Positions 53,878-62,800 of a DNA stretch of 64,000 nt are shown piece by piece. The notes under the pieces are model-generated. The model saw nothing but the letters and a program-made list of their open reading frames with translations, did no database searches and was not told where the DNA came from. The translations under genes were made by a program, and so were the position numbers. The stretch's first letter is position 1. The number at the start of each line of letters is the position of its first letter. The stretch comes from RH-AL1 sp050013235. GTDB taxonomy: Bacteria; Pseudomonadota; Alphaproteobacteria; Rhizobiales; Beijerinckiaceae. The DNA lies in the NCBI GenBank assembly GCA_050013235.1, contig JBEKFQ010000010.1, positions 26,942 to 90,941 on the forward strand. The letters run 5' to 3'.

Positions 53878-54216
53878 TCAACGGGGCACATCTCCGTTTT
53901 TATCCCGCAGAAGCGCGAGCCGGGTCTCGATCGCGGCTTCCGCCTCTTGAAAGGCCGCCACCAATTCCTTGTAGAGAGGTCCATCCGCGTGCCGCGCGTG
54001 AGCGGCGGCATCCCCGTAGGCCCCCGCGGCAGCGGCGATCCGGGTCGCCCCGGCCGCAAGCGCGGAGCCTTTCAGCAAATGCGCCGCTTCGTCTTGCGCG
54101 CGCCTCTCCGGCAAATGGGGAATCAGACTCCGCGCTTGCGCGAGAAAAAGTTCCAGCAGTTCTGTCTCGAGCCGGTGATCGCCGAAGGTTTGACCGGAGA
54201 TATAGGAGAAATCCAT
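53878..54216 (-). CDS. HPt (histidine phosphotransfer) domain protein
   Basis: 112 residues forming one four-helix HPt domain. The phospho-acceptor is H46 in DEAAHLLKGSALAAGATRIA. There is no kinase domain, so it must take phosphate from another kinase. It lies divergent (265 bp) from the giant polar protein gene, an arrangement that may be conserved in Rhizobiales. The intergenic region holds three TTAAC half-sites (54309, 54332, 54404), but no full CtrA box. Confidence 0.82.
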   Translation of the reverse strand: MDFSYISGQTFGDHRLETELLELFLAQARSLIPHLPERRAQDEAAHLLKGSALAAGATRIAAAAGAYGDAAAHARHADGPLYKELVAAFQEAEAAIETRLALLRDKNGDVPR

Positions 54217-54481
54217 TGAATCAGCCTTGCCTATCGGTCCGGAAAAGCCCTAACCGTCTCTGGCGAAGAACTGGTAAGGGCTTGTGCCAGCGCATATTTA
54301 CCCCAGTTTTAACCTCACGGCCAAGCCGCCGTTAACGACGTTTCGCGATGCATTAGCTATACGAGTTTCCATAGATTGCTTCAGACTGTAGAGTGGATAT
54401 TGGTTAACAGTGTGTATCCCGGCTAGATGACGCCGGGCGGGCGCTTTGTGTTGCCGGCGGTGTATCGTTCAAGAGGCGAAA

Positions 54482-57400
54482 ATGGCCAATCCAGGCAAAA
54501 CTCGTGATCCGGCGGCCGAAGCGCTGTCGGCCATTGAAGAGGCTTTGAATCTGGCGGACCCTCTGCAAGCTGGCGGCAAGACGCCGGACACCGGCCGGAC
54601 CGAACCAAAAGCCGACGACCGTCTAGCCAGCCCGATTTCGAAGAGCAGCGGCGAAATGCAAAAACGTGATCGCGGCAATCGCCCCAAACTTCCCGATATC
54701 GACGACCGCGCGCTCTTCGCGCAGGCACCTCGCCAACCGGCGCGCCCCGCCGCCCCGGCTTTTAGCGAGAGACCCTACGAGGACAGGCCGTTCGAGGAAC
54801 ACCCCTACGAGGAGCGGCCCTATGTGACCCCGAATGGGTTGCCGGCCAACGACGACCGCGAATCGGTCGGTCAAATCCTACGGGCTTTGCAGGCCAAACC
54901 AAGCGGTACGCCGATGCTCATCGCGGGCCTCGCCGCGTTGGCTTGGCTGATCCTTTGCTCGTTTTACCTCTATTCCGATCGCGCCAATGCGATCACGGAG
55001 GGCGGCTTCTTCCAACCGAAAGCCGCGCTCGGCCTGCTGGCAATCGCCGGTCCCATGCTGTTTTTCTTCATGACCGCCGCGCTCACCCGCCGCGCGCAGG
55101 AAGTGCGCATGACGGCGCGTACCATGATGCAGGTCGCAATTCGTTTAGCCGAGCCCGAAACGATCGCGACCGAGCAGATGGTCACTCTCTCGCAGGCCAT
55201 TCGCCGCGAGATCGCCTCGATGGGCGATGGAATCGAGCGCGCTCTGGCGCGAGCCGGCGAGCTGGAAATGCTCGTGCGCTCCGAAGTCTCGAACCTCGAA
55301 CGCTCTTATGGCGACAACGAACGCCGGATCCGGTCCTTGATCGATGAACTGTCGTCGGAACGCGAGGCGATCTCGTCGAACGCGGACAAGGTGCGCATCG
55401 CGATAACCGGGGCGCATGAAGACTTTTCTCGCGATCTCGACATTTTGTCGGGCCGTATCGTCGCGACGGTCGGAAGCGCCGGGAACGAAGTCACCCGGTC
55501 CCTTGGCGAGAAGGGCGAGGACATCCGTGCCGCGCTGCTGACGGCCGGCGAGGCCTGCACCCGCAATCTCGATGAAAGCGGCAGCGAGATCCTCGGCAAA
55601 TTAACCAACGCCAGCGACACCTTGGGCTCGGCGATTGCCGGGCATACGGCGGAACTCGAAACAAAAATCGCCCAAGCCGGGCATATGCTGGTGACGGACC
55701 TTGGCTTGAAAACCAGCGAAATCGTCCAAAGACTCGACGAAACGGGGACGCGAATCTCCGAAAATATCGTCACGAAAGGCGATGTTCTCGCCGTCCGTCT
55801 TGCCGAAACCAGCGACCGGCTACACGATGTCGTCGCCGTCCAAGGTAATACCCTGCACGGGAATCTTCACGACATGGCGGACCAGATCGCCGATCTGATC
55901 GCCGATCGCACCCGCGCGGCGCAGACGGCCTTCGAAACGTCGGGAATAGCTCTCACGACGCTTCTCGACGAGAATCACGAGCGGATCAGGTCAAGCTTCG
56001 AACAGCATAGCGCCGATCTCCATCGCCGCTTCGTGGAAACCTCCGGCGAGGCTGCCGCTATGCTCGCGGAGAATACCAACACGCTTACGCAACAACTCGC
56101 GGATACCGCGGACCAGACATTATCTGCTCTGACCCAGCATCGCGAAACCATGCACGAGCGTCTTGCAGCCGTCTCGAATGAAACGATTTCGGCCCTGACG
56201 TCGCAAACCGGGCTGCTCACGGAACAGCTCGCCACGACGTCGCAAGAAACCATTTCCATCCTCAACCAGCACGGCGAATCCCTGCAAGGTCAGATCGCGA
56301 TCGCCGCCGCCGAAACGGTCGAGGCCCTGGCTGCCCATACGGAGAGCATGCACGAGCAGCTGGCCGTAACGGTGAATCAAACCATCGACGCCCTCGCCTC
56401 GCAAACCGACGCCGTGAACGAGCGGGTGGCCACGGCGGCGAGCCAAGCCATCGACGCCCTCGCCTCGCAAACCGAGACCGTGAACGAGCGGCTGACCACG
56501 ACGGCGAGCCAAGCCATCGACGCCCTCGCCTCGCAAACCGAGACCGTGAACGAGCGGCTGACCACGACGGCGAACCAAGCCATCGACGCCATCGCCTCGC
56601 AAACCGAGACCGTCAACCAACGGCTGACCACGACGACGAACCAGACCATCGACGCCCTCGCCTCGCAATCCGAAACCGTCAACCAACGGCTGACCACGAC
56701 GGCGAACCAGACCATCGACGCCCTCGCCTCGCAATCCGAAACCGTCAACCAACGGCTGACCACGACGGCGAACGAGACCATCGACGCCATCGCCTCGCAA
56801 TCCGAAACCGTCAACCAGCGGCTGACCACGACGGCGAACCAAGCCATCGAGGCCCTCGCCTCGCAAACCGAAACCGTCAACCAACGGCTGACCACGACGG
56901 CGAACGAGACCATCGACGCCATCGCCTCACAATCCGAAACCGTCAACCAGCGGCTGACCACGACGGCGAACCAAGCCATCGAGGCCCTCGCCTCGCAAAC
57001 CGAGACCGTTAACGAGCGGCTGACCGCGACGGCGAACCAAGCCATCAAGGCCGTCGATACGCATACGCAGGCCCTCAACGAGCAGTTCGGCGCATCGGCG
57101 GCCGGCTTCATCACCACGATCGACAGCCACGCCGAAGCGATTCATGACCGCCTAACCGGCACCACCAGCGAGACCCTTTCGGCCCTGGATCTCCATACCG
57201 ACGCCATGAACGAGCGGCTCCGGGCGACGGCGATGGACGCCGTCACGATGCTAGGCGGCTATATCGACGACATGCACAATAAGCTCGGCGTGAATGCCGA
57301 AGCGACGTCGAGTGCGCTCATCCGTCATGCCGAAGCGCTTCAGAAAAACTTCATCCTCAGCGCCCAAAAAGCGATCGAACATCTGACCGGCCAGATCGGC

Positions 57401-60118
57401 AGCCTGAATTCGCGTTTCTCCGATCTGGCCTCGGAGGCCGTTTCGGCCATCGCAACCCATGGCGACCGGATCAACGAAGTTCTGGCCGGCAACCTCGATG
57501 CCTTCAACGAGACCTTCGCTCTTCAAGGCAACTCGGCGACAGCCCAAATCGGCGCCCATGCCGAGCGCTTCACCGCGACGCTCACCGATCGCCTCGACGC
57601 GATCGAAAACACGATCACCGTCAAGGGGTCGGACCTCAACGGCAAAATTGGCCAGCGCATTCAAGAAGCCGCAAGGCTCCTCGACACGCAGATCGGCGAC
57701 TTCGAAACACGCGCGGTCGAACGGGCGCAGAATGTCACCTCGACTCTTTCGACCCTGGTGACCCGGATCGACAGCGGCCTGGAGACGCGCGCGAGAGCCG
57801 TCAGCGAATTGCTGGCAAGCCGCGCCTTGGATATCGCGCGCGCGCTAAGCGAAGGCGGGCGAGATATTGTGCAGTCTCTCGAGACACAAGCCGTCGAGAT
57901 CGAGACGATCTTCACCAACAAAACGGCATCGCTCTCGGAAAAACTCGAAGGCCATGTCGAACGTATCGACTTACAGGTCCTGGGCCGGCTCAGCGTCATT
58001 TCCGACGATCTGGCGCAAAAAGGCCAAGCGGTCTCCGATAATCTCGCCAAGCAAGCCGCATCGATCGACCGGGTATTGGGCCGGCAAACCCAGTCCTTGA
58101 GCGCCACGGTGGAGCGCGAAACAAACGAATTGCGCCAAATCGTGGCCGCCGCGATCAACGAAATCGACACCGCGCTCGCGAGCCGGGCGCAAGAAGTCGG
58201 GGGCGCCCTCGAGATCAAAGTGGCTCATGTTTCCGGGACTCTCAACGGTCTCCTGGGCGAGATCGAAAGTGTCTTGGACATAAAGGGCCAGTCTATCCAA
58301 GACGGGATCGCGGCACGGTCCGAGGAACTTCAATTGGTCTTGGACCAACGGGGCAATCAGCTCGTCGAGCGCCTTGGCCAAACGAAGACCGAAGTGACCG
58401 AGGCCCTGGACCGCTCGGCGGAAGATCTTCGCGACGCCATCGAAAACAGCGTGATGGCTTCCACGAATTCGCTTGTCGTCACCAATGATAAGCTTCGATC
58501 CGAAATCGTCGCGGTCGTCGACCGGCTCGGCGCAAGCAGTGCATCGCTGCAGCGTATGATCAGCGGCGCCAGCAGCAATTTGGCGATTATCGACAAATCG
58601 CTCAACGAGCGGATGTCCGATTTTAATGGCACCATCACGAATATCGCCAGCGAGATTAACCGCTTGACGGCAACGGCCGGAAGAACGATCGCCGATGCCG
58701 GCGACGTGGCCGCCACAATCTCGAATTATCACGATACGCTGACCACCTCCGCCTCCGCCGTGGCGCGGACCCAGGCCGAGCTCGACGAAAAGTTCGAGAC
58801 CCGTTTGAAATCTCTCGACCGGGTGCTCGAAGAGGTTGGAAACAAGCGCAACGATTTCGAAGCGATGATGGAATCATTCTCGATCCTGATCGGCGAAACG
58901 CTGGGGAAAGCCGAATCGCGCGCCCGCGATGTCGGGACTTTGCTCGCGGGATCCTCGCATGCCGCCACGACCGAGATCGAAGCATTTTTCGGCAAATCGA
59001 TGGAGCGGTTCCAAGCGACGTCCACGGCCATGCGCGGGATCGCCAAGCAGATCTTCGAAGAGATCGAAGCCACGCGCGAGGAAGTGCGCCGCAGCGCCGG
59101 CGAGATCCCGCGCGAGACCGCCGAGCAAGCCGCCGCGATGCGGCGCGTGATCGGTGACCAGATCAAGGCCCTGAACGCGCTGACGGATATCGTCACACGT
59201 TCGGGCCGCTCGCTCGATCTGTCCGAGCCCGTGATCGACCAGTCCCCCATGAAGGCGGTGGCAGCGGCGCGCCAATGGCGCTCCGCGCCTTATTCCGCCG
59301 AAGAACCCAAGGCCCAGGACAGCGGCAGGCAAGACGCCGGCCGGCAAGAGACCGGCAGACAAGAGTCCCGGCCTGCCGGGCAAGCCTTGCGGAACCAGGC
59401 TCCGCGGACCGAGGAACCCTACGGCGGCGAATCCGCGCGGACGCAAGCCCCCCGTCTCCCGCAATCAAACCGGCCTGACGCCGCGAAACAAAAATCGGAG
59501 CGCCAAGAGCCGGTCCGGCAAGAGCCAGTCCGCCAAGAGCCAGCCCGCCAAGAGCCAGCCCGGCAAGAAACCTTGCGTCAAGAGCCCGCGCGTCCAGCTC
59601 CGGCGAGGCGCGAGCCCGCCCGTCCAGCGGCCCCCCGTATCGAACCGCCGATGCAACGGCACCTCCCCCCCTCGGATCGCGGACAGGGTTGGCTCTCGGA
59701 TCTTCTCGCGCGCGCCTCCCAGGATGAAGAGGAAACGCAGGCCAATTCGGAGGCCGCGCTGCCCGCGCCCAACCGGTCAGCCGAACCGCTCGAAGCGATC
59801 TCGCTCGATATCGCCCGGATGATCGTTCCGGCGGAGGCAGCGGACGCCTGGGACCGCTATCGCGCCGGCGACGACAATGCCTTTCAGCTTCAGATCTATA
59901 CGTTGCGGGGCGCTCAAACTTTCGAGGACATCCGCAGGCGCTATCGCACGGATCAAGATTTCCGGACGACCGTCGATCGCTACACCCAGGAATTCGAGCG
60001 CCTGCTGGCGCAAATCCAACAGAGCGACCCCGACGATCAGCTGACCCAGGCCTACCTCGCCTCGGATAGCGGCAAAGTCTATACGATGCTCGCGCATGCC
60101 TCGGGGCGGTTGAGTTAA
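54482..60118 (+). CDS. Giant membrane-anchored coiled-coil protein, growth-pole-ring (GPR/RgsE)-like
   Basis: 1,878 residues; AGAGGCG precedes the ATG at 54482. A charged, disordered N-terminus is followed by two membrane helices (about 143-163 and 181-201). After that come about 1,450 residues of amphipathic, apolipoprotein-like coiled coil, including ten 22-residue near-identical repeats (635-854, for example ALASQTETVNERLTTTANQA). A Gln/Arg/Glu/Pro-rich linker with RQEPA repeats follows, and then a conserved C-terminal domain (ISLDIARMIVPAEAADAWDR, YTLRGAQTFEDIRRRYRTDQ). Size, topology and repeat style match GPR of Agrobacterium and RgsE of Sinorhizobium, which form a ring at the growing pole; this identity is from knowledge of the family and needs a search. 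Confidence 0.83.
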   Translation: MANPGKTRDPAAEALSAIEEALNLADPLQAGGKTPDTGRTEPKADDRLASPISKSSGEMQKRDRGNRPKLPDIDDRALFAQAPRQPARPAAPAFSERPYEDRPFEEHPYEERPYVTPNGLPANDDRESVGQILRALQAKPSGTPMLIAGLAALAWLILCSFYLYSDRANAITEGGFFQPKAALGLLAIAGPMLFFFMTAALTRRAQEVRMTARTMMQVAIRLAEPETIATEQMVTLSQAIRREIASMGDGIERALARAGELEMLVRSEVSNLERSYGDNERRIRSLIDELSSEREAISSNADKVRIAITGAHEDFSRDLDILSGRIVATVGSAGNEVTRSLGEKGEDIRAALLTAGEACTRNLDESGSEILGKLTNASDTLGSAIAGHTAELETKIAQAGHMLVTDLGLKTSEIVQRLDETGTRISENIVTKGDVLAVRLAETSDRLHDVVAVQGNTLHGNLHDMADQIADLIADRTRAAQTAFETSGIALTTLLDENHERIRSSFEQHSADLHRRFVETSGEAAAMLAENTNTLTQQLADTADQTLSALTQHRETMHERLAAVSNETISALTSQTGLLTEQLATTSQETISILNQHGESLQGQIAIAAAETVEALAAHTESMHEQLAVTVNQTIDALASQTDAVNERVATAASQAIDALASQTETVNERLTTTASQAIDALASQTETVNERLTTTANQAIDAIASQTETVNQRLTTTTNQTIDALASQSETVNQRLTTTANQTIDALASQSETVNQRLTTTANETIDAIASQSETVNQRLTTTANQAIEALASQTETVNQRLTTTANETIDAIASQSETVNQRLTTTANQAIEALASQTETVNERLTATANQAIKAVDTHTQALNEQFGASAAGFITTIDSHAEAIHDRLTGTTSETLSALDLHTDAMNERLRATAMDAVTMLGGYIDDMHNKLGVNAEATSSALIRHAEALQKNFILSAQKAIEHLTGQIGSLNSRFSDLASEAVSAIATHGDRINEVLAGNLDAFNETFALQGNSATAQIGAHAERFTATLTDRLDAIENTITVKGSDLNGKIGQRIQEAARLLDTQIGDFETRAVERAQNVTSTLSTLVTRIDSGLETRARAVSELLASRALDIARALSEGGRDIVQSLETQAVEIETIFTNKTASLSEKLEGHVERIDLQVLGRLSVISDDLAQKGQAVSDNLAKQAASIDRVLGRQTQSLSATVERETNELRQIVAAAINEIDTALASRAQEVGGALEIKVAHVSGTLNGLLGEIESVLDIKGQSIQDGIAARSEELQLVLDQRGNQLVERLGQTKTEVTEALDRSAEDLRDAIENSVMASTNSLVVTNDKLRSEIVAVVDRLGASSASLQRMISGASSNLAIIDKSLNERMSDFNGTITNIASEINRLTATAGRTIADAGDVAATISNYHDTLTTSASAVARTQAELDEKFETRLKSLDRVLEEVGNKRNDFEAMMESFSILIGETLGKAESRARDVGTLLAGSSHAATTEIEAFFGKSMERFQATSTAMRGIAKQIFEEIEATREEVRRSAGEIPRETAEQAAAMRRVIGDQIKALNALTDIVTRSGRSLDLSEPVIDQSPMKAVAAARQWRSAPYSAEEPKAQDSGRQDAGRQETGRQESRPAGQALRNQAPRTEEPYGGESARTQAPRLPQSNRPDAAKQKSERQEPVRQEPVRQEPARQEPARQETLRQEPARPAPARREPARPAAPRIEPPMQRHLPPSDRGQGWLSDLLARASQDEEETQANSEAALPAPNRSAEPLEAISLDIARMIVPAEAADAWDRYRAGDDNAFQLQIYTLRGAQTFEDIRRRYRTDQDFRTTVDRYTQEFERLLAQIQQSDPDDQLTQAYLASDSGKVYTMLAHASGRLS
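56384..57043 (+). repeat. Ten tandem 66-bp units inside the GPR-like gene
   Basis: Exactly ten head-to-tail 66-bp units (660 bp) with very high identity, each starting ATCGACGCC or ATCGAGGCC and encoding 22 residues. The flanking coiled coil keeps the 22-residue period with far more divergence, so this block has expanded or been homogenised recently. Confidence 0.93.
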
Positions 60119-60125
60119 ACAGAGT

Positions 60126-60151
60126 CCGGAAAAGGGGATCCGGTTTTCCGG
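60126..60151 (+). terminator. Palindrome after the GPR-like gene
   Basis: CCGGAAAA (60126-60133) pairs with TTTTCCGG (60144-60151), loop GGGGATCCGG. It is 8 nt after the stop. The sequence resembles palindromes widespread in Rhizobiales intergenic regions and could end transcription. Confidence 0.55.
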
Positions 60152-60328
60152 TGGAGCCCCGCGCCAAAACAAAAACCGAAGCGGACTTGCGTGGGACACC
60201 CCCCGCAAGTCCGCCGTAAAAACAGCTCGCTATTTCATCAAAACATAATGGCTAAGCCGCCGGCGCTGGCCGGCCGCTTAACGGTGAACGTCCAACCCTC
60301 GAACTCGCCAATTGGGCCTCGTGCGTGC

Positions 60329-60360
60329 CGAATTGACCTCGCTCCGAATTGACCTCGCTC
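60329..60360 (+). repeat. 16-bp perfect tandem duplication
   Basis: CGAATTGACCTCGCTC occurs twice without a gap. It lies about 90 bp before the small Cys-rich gene. Apart from this and the preceding palindrome, the gap 60119-60450 holds nothing. Confidence 0.85.
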
Positions 60361-60450
60361 ATTGAGTCCGGCGAAGAGCCGGCTAAAATGACGAAGGTAC
60401 GGTAGAGGCGGCAAATGGGCGCCGGACAAGGCCGTACGGGGAGTGAAGCG

Positions 60451-60681
60451 ATGCGTAAAGTAGCAATTGCCCTCACTGCGACGGCGGCGATCTTGTTTGC
60501 GGGATCCTTGACATGGCAGGCCAACGCCCAAACAACGCGGGGTGCCGCGGCGATTTCCGGCACGTCCGAAAACTTCAGCCCGATTGAAAAAGCCGCTTGC
60601 GGTCCTTTTTGGGGCCGGTGGTGTGGCCCCTGGCATCAACGGGTCTGTACGTGGCGTGGATGCTGGTGCGCGCGCTGCTGA
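60451..60681 (+). CDS. Small secreted Cys/Trp/Arg-rich protein
   Basis: 76 residues, with GGGGAG 7 nt before the ATG at 60451. A signal peptide (KVAIALTATAAILFAGSLTW, cleavage after ANA near residue 26) leaves about 50 residues. The last 26 have six cysteines and five tryptophans with arginines (ACGPFWGRWCGPW, VCTWRGCWCARC). Similar short proteins with Trp/Arg/Cys-rich ends occur in Methylobacterium and Bradyrhizobium, with no known function. Disulfide-bonding in the periplasm or metal binding are possible. A hairpin follows downstream. Confidence 0.75.
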   Translation: MRKVAIALTATAAILFAGSLTWQANAQTTRGAAAISGTSENFSPIEKAACGPFWGRWCGPWHQRVCTWRGCWCARC

Positions 60682-60724
60682 CTCTAAAGTCCGCCGGTAC
60701 GGTAGCGTGAATCTATTCGCCATG

Positions 60725-60748
60725 GAGGCCGCCCCAATTGGCGGCCTC
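60725..60748 (+). terminator. Hairpin after the Cys-rich protein gene
   Basis: GAGGCCGCC (60725-60733) pairs perfectly with GGCGGCCTC (60740-60748), loop CCAATT. Only a weak T-run (TTCACTT) follows. It is 44 nt after the stop. Confidence 0.6.
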
Positions 60749-60924
60749 TTCACTTGGGCAACCCCGAGGTCCCTCCGTAGTTTCAGGCGAAATCCCACGA
60801 AAGCCCACTCGGACATTCATCGAACACAAGCTAAAGTAAAAACTTAATCAAAAAGATGCGCATCGTCCCGCGGCAAAGGCCAAACCGGTTTTCGCGGAAG
60901 GCGCTCCAAGATTGGCACCTTGCG

Positions 60925-61701
60925 ATGACCATGAACCCGCAACAAATCGAAGCCGCCGGCCACGCTCTCGCCCATGCGCGCGAAAACGGATTGGTGATCG
61001 ATCTTCGACTTCAAGACATCGCCTCGGACGAAGACGCGGAGGCGATTCAGCTCGAAGCCGCCGAAGCCATGGACGATCAGCCAAAGGGTTACTCGACCCT
61101 GACGTTTCGCGAACAAATTGAAAGTTCGAAACAAGCCGACAGTTTCGTCCACGGCCTTCTGATGGCCGGCACCATTTTTGACACAGGCTCGGTTTTCCGC
61201 GTGCCCCAGGGATTGATGGGCGCTCGCTCCGCGATGCTCTTCACCTTCGGGCGGTCGTATCCAGACAAGGAGGAAATAACGCGATCGACCGTAACCAGCG
61301 CCATCATACAATGCGATTTCGCGATCGAACTTCTGGGACGCCGGGTTCCCGGCTCGGTGCCTTTGACCGCCCGGATCGCCACGGCGGATTTTGCGCTGCA
61401 TGTCGCGACATTCCGCGGCTCGCCGGTAGCCGGATGGTCCGATGTTTTCTGGAGTGAAGAGCCCATCGTCCTCAGCATCGACGGCCATCCTCTCCAGAAG
61501 ATCGCCTCGGCCAAGTTTTTCGCTCATTGCTTGGATTGCCTGGGTCTTTTAGCGGACACGCTTGCTCAAGGTGGCGACCAGCTCAACGCGGGCGATCTCG
61601 TTTCGGCGGGTTGGAGCCTACCCGCCCTGCAAACCCGTGCCGGACAAAACCTCCGGATTGATTTCCCTGGCTTGGAACCCGTGGAAGTCCGGTTAGAATA
61701 A
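60925..61701 (+). CDS. 2-keto-4-pentenoate hydratase (MhpD)-like protein
   Basis: 258 residues of the fumarylacetoacetase-fold hydratase/decarboxylase family, which acts on 2-hydroxydienoates from aromatic meta-cleavage. Family marks are DLRLQDIASDEDAEAIQLEA, the middle VTSAIIQCDFAIELL and the C-terminal LNAGDLVSAGWSLPALQTRA. The ATG at 60925 is the first that fits the family; the frame extends upstream to 60856. No other aromatic-degradation gene is nearby, so the substrate is unknown and the enzyme could have another role. rnpB converges on it. Confidence 0.72.
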   Translation: MTMNPQQIEAAGHALAHARENGLVIDLRLQDIASDEDAEAIQLEAAEAMDDQPKGYSTLTFREQIESSKQADSFVHGLLMAGTIFDTGSVFRVPQGLMGARSAMLFTFGRSYPDKEEITRSTVTSAIIQCDFAIELLGRRVPGSVPLTARIATADFALHVATFRGSPVAGWSDVFWSEEPIVLSIDGHPLQKIASAKFFAHCLDCLGLLADTLAQGGDQLNAGDLVSAGWSLPALQTRAGQNLRIDFPGLEPVEVRLE

Positions 61702-61770
61702 TCCCGGACGACAGCAGCCCTCCGGCCGTGGGGGCCAATATGAGGCTGCCGCCACAAGCCCGGCCCTCAT

Positions 61771-61794
61771 CGCCTGAGTGAATCCACCCAGGCG
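61771..61794. repeat. Hairpin like module 2 of the palindromic repeats (copy 11, relic)
   Basis: CGCCTGAGTG / CACCCAGGCG around AATC, with one mismatch. It sits between the convergent hydratase and rnpB ends and could terminate both. The stem sequence resembles copy 1. Confidence 0.55.
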
Positions 61795-61807
61795 ATAAGA
61801 TGTTTCG

Positions 61808-62250
<443 letters not shown>

Positions 62251-62446
62251 CCAAGGAGAAGCGTTAGGCTTTTTACGGCAAACCGCCCCACAAACACGCG
62301 GCTTTGAGCCAGCGGCCAGATATTTCGTGACCAAAATGCTGCGTGTTCAGGAAATACTCACCTTCCCCAGGGCACCATCTTTATGATGCCACAAGCCGCT
62401 TGTTAGTGAAAAGTCCGTTCAGCAAGGTGCCAAATTGAGACCATCC

Positions 62447-62800
62447 ATGACAAAACTTATGACCTCGATCGCCCTCCTCGCAGGCCTTGGCCTGGCCGGT
62501 TGCGGCTATACGCCTGAGCAAAGGGCCAGCAGCGGCGCGCTCATCGGCGCTGGCACCGGCGCGGCGGTTGCCGCGGCAGCGGGCGGACACCCCGGCGCGG
62601 TCATTGCCGGCAGTATCCTCGGCGCAGGCGCGGGCGCGGTCATTGGCGCCAGCACGGCACCACCGCCGCCGCCGCCCGGCGCTTATCCGCCCCCGCCCCC
62701 GCCGCCTGGAGCTTACCCGCCACCCCCGCCGCCTCATTGCGCGCGTTACGGATATGACCCCTACGGGCATCCCATCTGCGTCGCCTATTACGGCTATTGA
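62447..62800 (+). CDS. Glycine-zipper lipoprotein with proline-rich tail
   Basis: 117 residues. A lipoprotein signal peptide ends in LAGC (Cys 19). The middle is a glycine-zipper (SGALIGAGTGAAVAAAAGGH, ILGAGAGAVIGA) that probably packs in the membrane, followed by a tail of Pro runs (PPPPPPGAYP repeated) and an aromatic end (CARYGYDPYGHPICVAYYGY). The function is unknown; similar proteins are common in Rhizobiales. The ATG at 62447 is preferred over TTG 62435. Its stop overlaps the next start (TTGA). Confidence 0.8.
   Translation: MTKLMTSIALLAGLGLAGCGYTPEQRASSGALIGAGTGAAVAAAAGGHPGAVIAGSILGAGAGAVIGASTAPPPPPPGAYPPPPPPPGAYPPPPPPHCARYGYDPYGHPICVAYYGY

Noticed and set aside
53579..53881. 100-residue N-terminal extension of the 2Fe-2S ferredoxin
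   Set aside because: Not similar to ferredoxins; a good ribosome site precedes the ATG at 53578.
54309..54408. Possible CtrA control of the GPR-like gene and the HPt gene
   Set aside because: Only isolated TTAAC half-sites (54309, 54332, 54404); none has the TTAA-N7-TTAA spacing.
56120..57117. Minus-strand open frames of about 250 residues with a 22-residue repeat
   Set aside because: They are antisense shadows of the ten 66-bp units of the GPR-like gene; repetition keeps stops out of the other frames.
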